24,914 nucleotides of DNA, from assembly GCA_026702635.1 (NCBI GenBank), contig JAPPBZ010000272.1, forward strand, positions 1-24,914, written 5' to 3'. Source of the stretch: Bacteroidota bacterium. Its GTDB lineage: Bacteria; Bacteroidota; Rhodothermia; Rhodothermales; Bin80. How positions within the stretch are numbered: position 1 is the stretch's first letter; every line of letters starts with the position of its first letter. The notes below the pieces were generated by a model, which did not search any database, was not told the origin of the DNA, and was given only the letters and a program-made list of their open reading frames with translations. The position numbers and the translations under genes are program-made. Shown here in pieces: positions 1 through 7,446 of this stretch.

Positions 1-127
1 CAGAAGCCTGCAGTACGCGCCGGATGATGTTAATGGCGGCATCGTGCCCGTCAAATAGACTTGCTGCCGTAACAATCCGAATGGAATTAGACGCTCGGTA
101 CGGTGTTACTTGCGCTGGACGCTCCAT
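1..127 (-). CDS. icmF: Fused B12-dependent acyl-CoA mutase (IcmF-type), N-terminal fragment
   Basis: Only the first 42 codons are inside the window; the gene continues past the left edge. Reading the minus strand from an ATG at 127-125 gives a short leader and then RIVTAASLFDGHDAAINIIR, with an RRVLQ sequence following. This matches the start of the cobalamin-binding domain of the fused isobutyryl-CoA mutase family (IcmF), where the domain is N-terminal; His28 in DGHD would be the lower axial cobalt ligand. The family isomerises branched and linear acyl-CoAs with adenosylcobalamin and carries its own G-protein chaperone domain. Whether those later domains are present cannot be seen. A stand-alone MCM small subunit or another B12 mutase is the alternative; in classical methylmalonyl-CoA mutase this domain is C-terminal, so its position at the N-terminus favours IcmF. 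The upstream sequence shows no clear ribosome binding site. Confidence 0.8.
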   Translation of the reverse strand, partial: MERPAQVTPYRASNSIRIVTAASLFDGHDAAINIIRRVLQAS

Positions 128-787
128 TGACTACCACGAATAAGGATACAGTGAAGAAGCCCACTCAGTCTGTTACCCTAGATTGGGGACCATGTTCGAA
201 TGGATCCAAGCCCAATGAATGGTTCAAGCACGATCAATACGTAACAGCTGACAACAGAAAAATGTCACATCCCATATCCGCAACTACTACTATTTCGCTG
301 CACAGATAAACTGTCTGCATGCTTTGTCCTCAGGCTACAAAGGGCATTTATCCCATTAACACAACAGGGGGCGTCCAAATTGGATCACCCCAAGAACCCA
401 CGAACCGCCGCATTGCAAATCTACAGTCTTAGACCATGGATAAGGCACGCCGGGGGTAGCTGGACTAGGTCATTTGAAGAGTTCGGCGTGGGTACGAGTA
501 CGAACGAAGCTGGCAGATTCGCTCAGCCTCGGCGAATCATCAACATGGTAGATCAGAAGGAAATTCCCGTTAACATGGCATTCGTGGTGATTTGCCAATG
601 TGCCCTCAGCGTGTGGTCCCTCCGTTCGGGACCGAACGAGGCCTCATGGGACAGTGAACTTGTGTGTCTTTGTCCGAACCTCCTGTATCGCAATTGTGAT
701 TAGCGTGGGTTTGTCGCCGCATCCTGTCAACTCCAATTCACCCCAGTCATCGTCTTCGCAGGGTTGCAGTTAAATATATAATTCCCC
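128..787. other. Gene-poor intergenic region
   Basis: No supported gene was found. Open frames of 68 and 107 codons exist on the plus strand, but neither has a ribosome binding site, a recognisable motif or a natural-looking composition. The region separates the 5' end of the mutase gene from the 3' end of apaG, so it should contain the mutase promoter on the minus strand, but I could not assign promoter boxes. One imperfect hairpin lies at 619-641. No tRNA-like T-arm motif was seen. Confidence 0.5.
619..641. other. Imperfect inverted repeat
   Basis: CCTCCGTTCGG (619-629) faces CCGAACGAGG (632-641), an inverted repeat with a single bulged base and only GA between the arms. No T-tract follows on either strand, so it is not an obvious intrinsic terminator. 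It could be a protein-binding palindrome or chance. It lies in the gene-poor stretch between apaG and the mutase gene. Confidence 0.3.
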
Positions 788-1171
788 TTAGTTTACCCGG
801 GCCTTCAGGTCAAACTTAGGAATCTCAACCAAGAACTTATCGCCACTTTCCGTCTCCATCGTGTAGTTGCCCTCCATGCTCCCCTCAAAAGAATTGAGGA
901 TACAGAAGCTATTGTAGTGGTAGGATTCTCCGGGATGAATGAGAGGTTGCTGACCAACAACTCCTCTTCCTTCAACCTCTCTGGGAGCTTGATCCTTTTC
1001 CCGTATATTCCAGTATCTTCGAAGAAGGCGGACCGGATCGCGTCGATGGTTCGTAATCATTACATAGTAGGCAAATGCAAACCGGCCCAGAAAGTAGTTC
1101 GATTCTGCGTCGAGATAGACTGGCGACACCGTGACCGAAACTTCCTCAGTGACCGAAGTATAGTGAAGCAT
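788..1171 (-). CDS. apaG: ApaG domain protein
   Basis: This 127-residue protein has the normal length and sequence of a stand-alone ApaG/DUF525 protein, a small fibronectin-III-like beta-sandwich. Visible family features are the N-terminal strand with VSVTVSPVYL, a central FAYYVMITNHR strand, the RRYWNIR segment, the GVVGQQPLIHPGESYHY loop with its conserved G-x-x-P-x-x-x-P-G-E pattern, and the SFEGSMEGNYTM segment close to the end. ApaG has been linked to cobalt/magnesium resistance and diadenosine tetraphosphate levels in enterobacteria, and the same fold occurs in eukaryotic F-box and PDIP38 proteins; its biochemical activity is unsettled. The ATG at 1171-1169 is the natural start, with no clear Shine-Dalgarno. 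It appears to be monocistronic and divergent from korA. Confidence 0.93.
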   Translation of the reverse strand: MLHYTSVTEEVSVTVSPVYLDAESNYFLGRFAFAYYVMITNHRRDPVRLLRRYWNIREKDQAPREVEGRGVVGQQPLIHPGESYHYNSFCILNSFEGSMEGNYTMETESGDKFLVEIPKFDLKARVN

Positions 1172-1590
1172 ATCAATCAGGGTGTTTTAAGTCATAGCAG
1201 GTATTCCTGCCCACAGTATACGCAGCACGCAGGGATTATAACCCAAAATGAAGCAGGCTCGCACGAAACGTTTCTACAAAGCAGTGGGTACACGGGCACG
1301 ACAGTATGGGACGTGACCCATCCCATCACTTATCATAACACCATGCCCAGTGATGCCACGCCCGTAAAGGGTTGTAACTCAAAATCAGATGCTTGTTCAG
1401 GGACACGAATGCAAATCAGTATCCGTTCCCGATTGCGAAGCAATCCTGCGATCAGGGTAGCGGACGTTGAATCACCAAAAAGAACTAGGGCGCACGATTC
1501 ACTTTAGGTATATAAGCCCCAACACGCGGACGCACAAGCAGTTGAATATAGCAGTAACGTTGACGAAACCGTTAAAGTACTGGAAGCCCG
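1172..1590. other. Divergent intergenic region between apaG and korA
   Basis: These 419 bp must hold promoters for apaG (minus) and the korAB operon (plus). An AT-rich stretch GGTATATAAGCC near 1508-1519 is a candidate promoter element for korA, but I could not fit a full consensus. A 22-codon open frame at 1248-1316 begins with residues resembling the start of ATP12-type chaperones, yet nothing after it fits. No RNA gene was recognised. Confidence 0.4.
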
Positions 1591-3486
1591 ATGGAGGATG
1601 ATTCTCTAAATATCGCTACCGAAACAAAATCTGTAAAATCCCTCAGCGAGGCAACGGTGCTTTTTGCCGGGGATTCCGGTGATGGGATGCAGTTGACGGG
1701 ATCCCAATTCACTTTGGCAACGGCTTTTGCACAGAATGACCTGGCAACCCTGCCGGATTTTCCGGCGGAAATCCGCGCCCCGGCTGGGACGACCTACGGT
1801 GTGAGTGGCTATCAACTGCATTTTGGTTCGGTCAATGTTCGAACTCCGGGCGATGAGGTGGATTTGCTTGTAGCTATGAATCCGGCTGCGTTGAAAGTCA
1901 ACCTATCTCGTGTTCGACGCGGCGGAGCTATCGTGATCAATGTGAACGCATTCAAACCCCATAACCTGAAACTTGCAGGATACGGGGATACCAATCCTTT
2001 GGAAGACGAAGAACTGAGGAAGAACTATCGGGTCTTTGAGGTTGAATTGTCACGGATGACCGAGGAGGCGCTCAAGGACTTTGGTCTGGATAAAAAAGTT
2101 GTCGATCTCAGCAAAAATATGTTCGCGCTGGGGCTGACGCTATGGCTGTACTCACGTCCACTTGAACCTGCACTGGATTGGTTATCCCACAAGTTCGCTA
2201 GTCGTCCTGAACTTCTGAATGCGAACATACATGTATTGAAGAAAGGGTTTCACTACGGCGAAACTACAGAAGACTTCATTATTCAATACAAGGTTGCCCC
2301 CGCACGGCTCGAACCAGGAGTTTATCGTGCAATCCGTGGTGTAGAGTCTCTTGCTCTGGGATTGGTTGCAGCCAGCAATAAAAGCAATCTTGATTTATTC
2401 TATAGCAGTTACCCCATCACGCCCGCATCAGACCTACTTCATCAGTTAAGCAAGCATAAGAATTTTGGCGTAAAAACCTTCCAGGCTGAAGATGAAATTG
2501 CGGCAATAGGTGCAACGATTGGGGCCAGTTTTGGTGGGAACTTGGGAGTCTGCGCAACCAGTGGTCCCGGGTTAACGCTCAAGGCGGAGGGGATCGGGTT
2601 GGCAGTGATGATGGAACTACCCATGGTGATTATTAACGTGCAGCGAGGGGGACCTTCGACGGGCCTGCCAACCAAGACGGAGCAGAGTGACCTTCTTCAG
2701 TGCATGTACGGTCGCAATGGAGAAGCGCCATTGCCGGTCATTGCTGCGTCAACCCCTGGAGATTGCTTCCATGCGGCGTATGAAGCTTGTCGTGTTGCCG
2801 TACGCCATATGACCCCCGTAATTCTGTTAGCTGATGGATATGTGGCAAACGGCTCTGAGCCCTGGCGCATACCATCAACCGAGGATTTAGAGGATTTCTC
2901 GATTTCCTTCGCCCATAAACCCAACCAAGTGGTAGATGGTCAGAAGACATTTCTCCCGTATTTGCGTGACGAGACGACGCTTGCAAGACCGTGGGCAAAG
3001 CCCGGCACGTCAGGTTTAGAGCATCGCTTAGGCGGTCTGGAAAAGCAGCACGAGACAGGAGAAGTTTCCTATGATCCAGAGAATCACGAATTCATGACAA
3101 ACCTTCGTGCAGACAAGGTGATGAGGGTTGCTAAGTTCATTCAGCCGACTGAGATATATGGTGATTCTGAGGGAGACATACTCATTATTGGATGGGGATC
3201 AACTGAGGGGGCGATCAAGACGGCGGTAGATCGGTTGCGGGATCATGGACTGAAGGCGGGGACCGTGCAGCTACGCTACATTAATCCGCTGCCGTCTGAT
3301 TTGGGAGGCGTACTGGGACATTTTGAGCATCATCTAGTCCCTGAATTGAACAAAGGACAGATGGTTCGTATTCTGCGGGATCGTTTCCTGTTGCCGTTTG
3401 CTGGTCTGAATAAGGTTCAAGGCCAACCGTTTAAGGCAAGCGAGATTGTAGATTCTGCTCTTCACCACTGCAAAAAACATCATTGA
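1591..3486 (+). CDS. korA: 2-oxoacid:ferredoxin oxidoreductase, fused gamma/alpha subunit
   Basis: The 631-residue protein is the fused gamma-alpha subunit of a 2-oxoglutarate (or other 2-oxoacid):ferredoxin oxidoreductase, which oxidatively decarboxylates the acid to its acyl-CoA while reducing ferredoxin, or runs in reverse in reductive carbon fixation. The gamma domain (about residues 20-200) shows FAGDSGDGMQLTGSQF and the PAEIRAPAGTTYGVSGYQ segment. The alpha domain (about 250-630) shows the YPITP motif near residue 274, then FQAEDEIAAIGATIGASFGG, the ATSGPGL motif near 322 and GGPSTGLPTKTEQSDL. The length is usual for the fused form. Subunit order and sequence favour the KorA type, but substrate choice cannot be fixed by reading alone. 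The stop codon overlaps the korB start (TGATG), implying translational coupling. Confidence 0.93.
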   Translation: MEDDSLNIATETKSVKSLSEATVLFAGDSGDGMQLTGSQFTLATAFAQNDLATLPDFPAEIRAPAGTTYGVSGYQLHFGSVNVRTPGDEVDLLVAMNPAALKVNLSRVRRGGAIVINVNAFKPHNLKLAGYGDTNPLEDEELRKNYRVFEVELSRMTEEALKDFGLDKKVVDLSKNMFALGLTLWLYSRPLEPALDWLSHKFASRPELLNANIHVLKKGFHYGETTEDFIIQYKVAPARLEPGVYRAIRGVESLALGLVAASNKSNLDLFYSSYPITPASDLLHQLSKHKNFGVKTFQAEDEIAAIGATIGASFGGNLGVCATSGPGLTLKAEGIGLAVMMELPMVIINVQRGGPSTGLPTKTEQSDLLQCMYGRNGEAPLPVIAASTPGDCFHAAYEACRVAVRHMTPVILLADGYVANGSEPWRIPSTEDLEDFSISFAHKPNQVVDGQKTFLPYLRDETTLARPWAKPGTSGLEHRLGGLEKQHETGEVSYDPENHEFMTNLRADKVMRVAKFIQPTEIYGDSEGDILIIGWGSTEGAIKTAVDRLRDHGLKAGTVQLRYINPLPSDLGGVLGHFEHHLVPELNKGQMVRILRDRFLLPFAGLNKVQGQPFKASEIVDSALHHCKKHH

Positions 3487-4559
3487 TGCCGACGTTACCT
3501 CCTTCTAGAAAGCCAACCTTGCCGCCGAGCCGTGGGCCGCGTAGGCCAGGCCCGTCAAAACCCAGAATTGATCGCAAAGTCTTCGCTAGCGATCAGGATG
3601 TACGATGGTGTCCAGGTTGTGGAGACTATGCAATCCTGGCCAGTGTTCAGCGGTTGATGCCACAACTGGAAGTAAAACGGGAAAATGTTGTATTCATCAG
3701 TGGGATCGGCTGTTCGAGTCGGTTCCCCTACTATATGAACACGTACGGAATGCATTCCATTCACGGACGCGCTCCAACCGTAGCCACTGGATTGAAGGCC
3801 TCACGGCCGGATCTCGATGTATGGGTTGTGACAGGGGACGGGGATGCCTTGTCCATTGGAGGCAATCATTTGATCCATATGCTGCGCCGAAACGTGGACC
3901 TGCAGATCCTGCTCTTCAATAACCAAATCTATGGATTGACCAAGGGACAGTACAGTCCGACGAGCGAGATTGGGAAAGTGACCAAGAGTAGCCCGTTTGG
4001 ATCCATCGCGTCTCCATTTAATCCACTTTCACTTGCTTTGGGCGCCTCAGCTTCTTTCGTAGCAAGAACAGCAGATCGGGACACCAAACATTTGACTCAG
4101 ATACTCCGGCGTGCACATGCGCATAAAGGGAGTGCATTCATTGAGATTTATCAGAATTGCAATATCTATAACGACGGTGCTTTCTTTGAATTCACGGAAA
4201 AGGCAACGAAGCCAGATCGAACCATCTACCTTGAACACGGCAAACCTATGCTGTTTGCGAAGGAAACCAGGGGGGTCCGGTTGGATGGATTCAACCCTGT
4301 TGTCTTTGATCTTGATGCGGGACATTTCTCGGCAGGAGATGCCATTGTTTATGACGAAAGCAGTTTGGAGCTCTCGGGGATCGTAAGTCGGATGTCCCAG
4401 CAACCAGATATGCCACGTCCGTTTGGTGTCCTTTTCCGCGAAGAGCGACCCACGTACGAACAGCTTTTACAGGAGCAGATTACCACTGTGACAGAAAAGC
4501 GTGGTCCAGGAGATCTGGATGCCCTCTTGCATGCCGCAGACACTTGGACCATCTCGTAG
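3486..4559 (+). CDS. korB: 2-oxoacid:ferredoxin oxidoreductase, beta subunit
   Basis: This is the thiamine-diphosphate and [4Fe-4S]-binding beta subunit partnering KorA. The four cluster cysteines are visible: two in WCPGCGDYAIL (Cys42 and Cys45), one in SGIGCSSR, and one in IYQNCNIYNDG. The thiamine-diphosphate motif runs from VTGDGDALSIGGNHL to FNNQIYGLTKGQ. About 357 residues is normal. I place the start at the ATG at 3486, which shares bases with the korA stop; a TTG three bases earlier is also possible. The first 28 residues are a Pro/Arg-rich extension containing PTLPPSR twice, before the family core begins near residue 30. No ferredoxin domain is fused, so a separate ferredoxin must be used. 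The next gene starts 12 bp after the stop, suggesting one operon. Confidence 0.93.
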   Translation: MPTLPPSRKPTLPPSRGPRRPGPSKPRIDRKVFASDQDVRWCPGCGDYAILASVQRLMPQLEVKRENVVFISGIGCSSRFPYYMNTYGMHSIHGRAPTVATGLKASRPDLDVWVVTGDGDALSIGGNHLIHMLRRNVDLQILLFNNQIYGLTKGQYSPTSEIGKVTKSSPFGSIASPFNPLSLALGASASFVARTADRDTKHLTQILRRAHAHKGSAFIEIYQNCNIYNDGAFFEFTEKATKPDRTIYLEHGKPMLFAKETRGVRLDGFNPVVFDLDAGHFSAGDAIVYDESSLELSGIVSRMSQQPDMPRPFGVLFREERPTYEQLLQEQITTVTEKRGPGDLDALLHAADTWTIS

Positions 4560-4571
4560 CACGAGGTTTCA

Positions 4572-5771
4572 ATGAAACGATCCCGGTTGCAACTGGGAAC
4601 CTCTTCTTTGGTCGTCGCCGCCTTTGTAGGTCCCGGCACAGTCTTGACCTGTGCGACTGCAGGGATTGATTTTGGTTACGCGCTGGGTTGGGTCTTGTTA
4701 TTTTCTGTTTGCGCCACATTCATCCTTCAATCCTTTACAGCTGGGGCGGGAATTTTATCCGGTCTCGGTATGGGAGAGGCACTCCGCAGGTATACACAGG
4801 GTTCGTCAGTACGATGGGTGGTGATTTCATTGGTTGTTCTGGGACTCTGGGCGGGCACTGCAGCATTTGAGACGGGGAATATCGCGGGGGCAGTGGCAGG
4901 TATGAGTAGCCTAATGGCGGTACCGGATGGCGTATTGGTGTTCCTGGTCGGCGGACTGGCGGCAATCGTACTCTTTTTGGGACTGCGTACCGCAACCAGA
5001 GTTTTGGCGGGCTTAGTTTTGTTGATGAGTGTGGTGTTTCTGGTCACGATGTTTTTGGCACCTGTTGATTGGCAACAGGCATTTCAGGGGCTGATCCTTC
5101 CGAGAATTCCAGAAGGTGGGCTGGTGCGCACGATTGCACTGGTGGGCACAACCGTTGTTACGTACAACCTTTTTTTGCATGGGAGTGCCGCCAAAAAGTA
5201 CTGGACTGGCTTTGATTCGCAGTTTGCTTGGCGGCGTGAGTTGACGGGGATGGCAATTTTCCTGCCACTGGGAGGGGTTGTTTCTATTGCAATTCTACTT
5301 GCGGGTGCAACGCTGGAGACTGGCTCTGTGGGATCCGTTGCAGCGATTGCTCCGGTCATTCGACCGGCGGCCGGTCCATTTGCGGAGTTGCTTTTTGGGA
5401 TCGGACTTTTCGCAGCGGGGATCACTTCCGCAGTCACGGCACCTTTGGCGGCGGCATGTGGAGTCCGTGAGATTTTTGGATGGCCGGATGATCCCAAACA
5501 CGCAGGGTTTCGTTTTGTCTGGATTTCCGTTTTGCTCACCGGGATGGGCTTTGCATTTTATGGGCGCAATCCCTTGGAAATCATTATTGCTGCGCAGGCA
5601 GCGAACGGGCTACTGTTGCCCTTCATTGCCGGGTTTGTGCTGCTATTGGCAACCAGGCAAAAGGCAGTCGCGATGCCACGCTGGTATTTGGGGCTCGGAA
5701 TTCTGGTGACGCTGATCTGCGCTGTACTGGGTGTGCGAACCCTCCTGTGGGTCTGGGGGCAATTGAGTTAA
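4572..5771 (+). CDS. Divergent NRAMP-family transporter lacking canonical metal ligands
   Basis: A 399-residue polytopic membrane protein of about 11 helices, with the NRAMP (SLC11/MntH) fold signature. The TM1 region is FVGPGTVLTCATAGIDFGY and the TM6 region is TTVVTYNLFLHGSAAKKYW, matching the classical DPGN...AGAQFGY and MPHNLYLHS regions in position. The side-chain metal ligands of classical Mn/Fe NRAMPs are replaced: the DPGN Asp and Asn are Gly20 and Thr23, and the MPHN Met is Val196. His203 of LH is kept. The protein therefore probably does not use the standard Mn/Fe site; Mg-type and other NRAMP-related clades are known to alter these positions. It follows korB by 12 bp, so it is probably co-transcribed with korAB. 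Its stop codon overlaps the tatC stop on the other strand. The start ATG at 4572 is preceded by a weak ACGAGG. Confidence 0.85.
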   Translation: MKRSRLQLGTSSLVVAAFVGPGTVLTCATAGIDFGYALGWVLLFSVCATFILQSFTAGAGILSGLGMGEALRRYTQGSSVRWVVISLVVLGLWAGTAAFETGNIAGAVAGMSSLMAVPDGVLVFLVGGLAAIVLFLGLRTATRVLAGLVLLMSVVFLVTMFLAPVDWQQAFQGLILPRIPEGGLVRTIALVGTTVVTYNLFLHGSAAKKYWTGFDSQFAWRRELTGMAIFLPLGGVVSIAILLAGATLETGSVGSVAAIAPVIRPAAGPFAELLFGIGLFAAGITSAVTAPLAAACGVREIFGWPDDPKHAGFRFVWISVLLTGMGFAFYGRNPLEIIIAAQAANGLLLPFIAGFVLLLATRQKAVAMPRWYLGLGILVTLICAVLGVRTLLWVWGQLS

Positions 5772-6667
5772 TTGTCGTCCCCAAACGCTTTATTGAGTTC
5801 ACGAATTCTTCTGCGCTCTGTCCAAGCGGCAACGATAATGGATCCTTCGTAGAGTAGATACAGCGGCAGGGCAGCAGCAAACATAGAGAAGGGGTCCGCA
5901 GGTGTCACGATCGCGCCAATGATGAAAACGCTCAAAAACGCATACTTGCGAACCGCACGTAGACGTTTGGGGGTCGCAATGCCCAGTTTTGTGAGGAAGT
6001 AAATCACGACAGGGAGCTCGAAAAGGATGCCGGCTCCAAAAGCCCACCAAGTGACGCTGCTGAAATAGCGGGTAATATCAAATTCGTTATGGACAATATC
6101 AGAGATTATAAAATTGCTGAAAAAATTGAGTGCCAGAGGAGTAATGACCAGATATCCGAACAGAATTCCAACGACAAAAAAGAATGTTGCAAAGGCCGCA
6201 ATAAATTTCATGCCGGCTTTTTCCTTTGGATAAAGTCCCGGCTCAATAAATTTCCAGAAATAATAGATGAGAATCGGGGAGCCGGCGACGAGCCCCACCG
6301 CCATCACAATACCCACAAGCGCAAAGAACTGGCCGGTCACCGTACGGTTTTGTAGATGCAGGTCGGCGAAGTCAAGGCCTAGAAGTTGATAGGTAATAAA
6401 GTCCGATTTGGCGGGGCCCATGAGAATCACGTCTACGACCCAATCATGGAAGATCGCTGCGATAATGGTCATGAGAACCACTCCGCCGACTCCTTTGATA
6501 ATGGTCCAGCGCAGATCCTCAAGGTGATCCAGAAAGGACATTTCGCTGCCTTCTGGTAATACATCTTCCCGCGGCTCAGCGACGGCCTGCGTCTCTGCTT
6601 GTTGAATCGCAGTAGAGGTTTTTGCGGTTCTGCTACGCCGAAATAGTCTTCGCCAATTGAAGCCCAT
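5768..6667 (-). CDS. tatC: Twin-arginine translocase subunit TatC
   Basis: The 299-residue protein is the TatC core of the twin-arginine export machinery, which recognises RR signal peptides and recruits TatA to move folded proteins across the cytoplasmic membrane. The conserved N-terminal motif is FLDHLEDLR (residues 45-53), followed by six predicted transmembrane helices. The functionally important Glu is at 149 in FIEPGLYPKEK, and FELPVVIYFLTKLG and the IVTPADPFSMF segment are typical. About 43 extra cytoplasmic N-terminal residues, rich in charged and polar residues, precede the core. No tatA/tatB lies in the window. The gene starts 5 bp after the phosphoribosyltransferase stop, so the two are likely co-transcribed, and it ends tail to tail with the NRAMP-like gene. 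Confidence 0.95.
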   Translation of the reverse strand: MGFNWRRLFRRSRTAKTSTAIQQAETQAVAEPREDVLPEGSEMSFLDHLEDLRWTIIKGVGGVVLMTIIAAIFHDWVVDVILMGPAKSDFITYQLLGLDFADLHLQNRTVTGQFFALVGIVMAVGLVAGSPILIYYFWKFIEPGLYPKEKAGMKFIAAFATFFFVVGILFGYLVITPLALNFFSNFIISDIVHNEFDITRYFSSVTWWAFGAGILFELPVVIYFLTKLGIATPKRLRAVRKYAFLSVFIIGAIVTPADPFSMFAAALPLYLLYEGSIIVAAWTERRRIRELNKAFGDDN

Positions 6668-6672
6668 TATCC

Positions 6673-7281
6673 TTAAACACGAACAGCCGAGTCAGAACTC
6701 CCCGTATTTTTTTGGTTGAGTGCCAACTCCATCAGTGTATCAACCCACAACCCTTCTTTTTCAAGCTTTGCCCGTCCGTTACCCCAGGTGAATTCAAAGA
6801 TTGTAAAAAATCCCACCACCTGAAATCCTTCACTTCTGAGTTGATGAAGTGCGCGCAGTGCAGTCGCTCCGCTATTGAGTAGATCATCTAGAAGTACAAC
6901 AGGAAGGTGACGATCAAGTGGGCCTTCAATCAGACGCCGACGCCCATGTGGTTTGCGTTGCAACCGGATGAAGCCACCCAGAAGATGTGGATATCCATCG
7001 GCATGAACAGTTGCGCAGACCATCGCGTTGCCACCAAATCCATAGCCAGCGACTTGTCTACAGCCAGTCGCACGCACCCGATCAGCGATCAGATTACCAA
7101 GCCTGGAGGCAATACTACCATCAAGGAGGGGGATCCGCATGTCCAAAAGCCAATCAACCTCCCCGCCATCAGGATCTATAAGCCCTTCCTCTTCACCGGA
7201 CACCAGGGCCATATCGTAAATTTCTTCCGATAAGCCTGAATGATGTAAGTGGGTCGATTTGTCTATTTTTCCGACCTTCAT
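6673..7281 (-). CDS. PyrE-like phosphoribosyltransferase with shortened catalytic loop
   Basis: A type I phosphoribosyltransferase of about 202 residues. The PRPP-binding motif is VVLLDDLLNSGATALRAL, two Asp followed by Ser-Gly-Ala-Thr. It is preceded by FIRLQRKPHGRRRLIEG, equivalent to the RKxxKxHG...IEG segment of orotate phosphoribosyltransferase (PyrE). Here the loop is about three residues shorter, so the Lys that PyrE uses catalytically has no clear counterpart. It could be an OPRTase-like enzyme with altered substrate or a regulatory homologue; I would not call it pyrE. I chose the ATG at 7281, preceded by GAAGAGATCT; an upstream TTG at 7314 would add 11 residues. tatC follows after 5 bp, which is unusual company for a pyrimidine gene. 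Confidence 0.75.
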   Translation of the reverse strand: MKVGKIDKSTHLHHSGLSEEIYDMALVSGEEEGLIDPDGGEVDWLLDMRIPLLDGSIASRLGNLIADRVRATGCRQVAGYGFGGNAMVCATVHADGYPHLLGGFIRLQRKPHGRRRLIEGPLDRHLPVVLLDDLLNSGATALRALHQLRSEGFQVVGFFTIFEFTWGNGRAKLEKEGLWVDTLMELALNQKNTGSSDSAVRV

Positions 7282-7446
7282 AGATCTCTTCGTAGGGACG
7301 ACACCTGTATACAAAACCTAGTTTAGTCGGTTCAGAAAAATATAATCTGCGAGGGCTCAGTGCCAATCATGAGGCATGCATTCGGCTCGATTCTCTCGGG
7401 TGTGTGATGGCAAATGAATCTGATCTCAGGGCAAAGTGGGTGGAGT

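Noticed and set aside
103..309. 68-codon open frame on the plus strand
   Set aside because: It overlaps the antisense start of the mutase gene, has no ribosome binding site and no recognisable protein features.
380..703. 107-codon open frame on the plus strand
   Set aside because: Composition and residue order look random (many Trp, Cys and Arg without hydrophobic core patterns), with no motif or good start context.
1248..1316. Short frame beginning MKQARTKRFYKAVG, similar to the start of ATP12-type ATP synthase chaperones
   Set aside because: Only about ten residues fit and neither this frame nor the others continue the family. It could be a remnant, but chance is as likely.
917..1507. 196-codon frame antisense to apaG
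   Set aside because: Most of its first half is the reverse complement of the well-supported apaG, and the rest shows no domain.
4047..4403. 118-codon minus-strand frame inside korB
   Set aside because: A shadow of korB; the plus-strand protein is fully conserved through this stretch.
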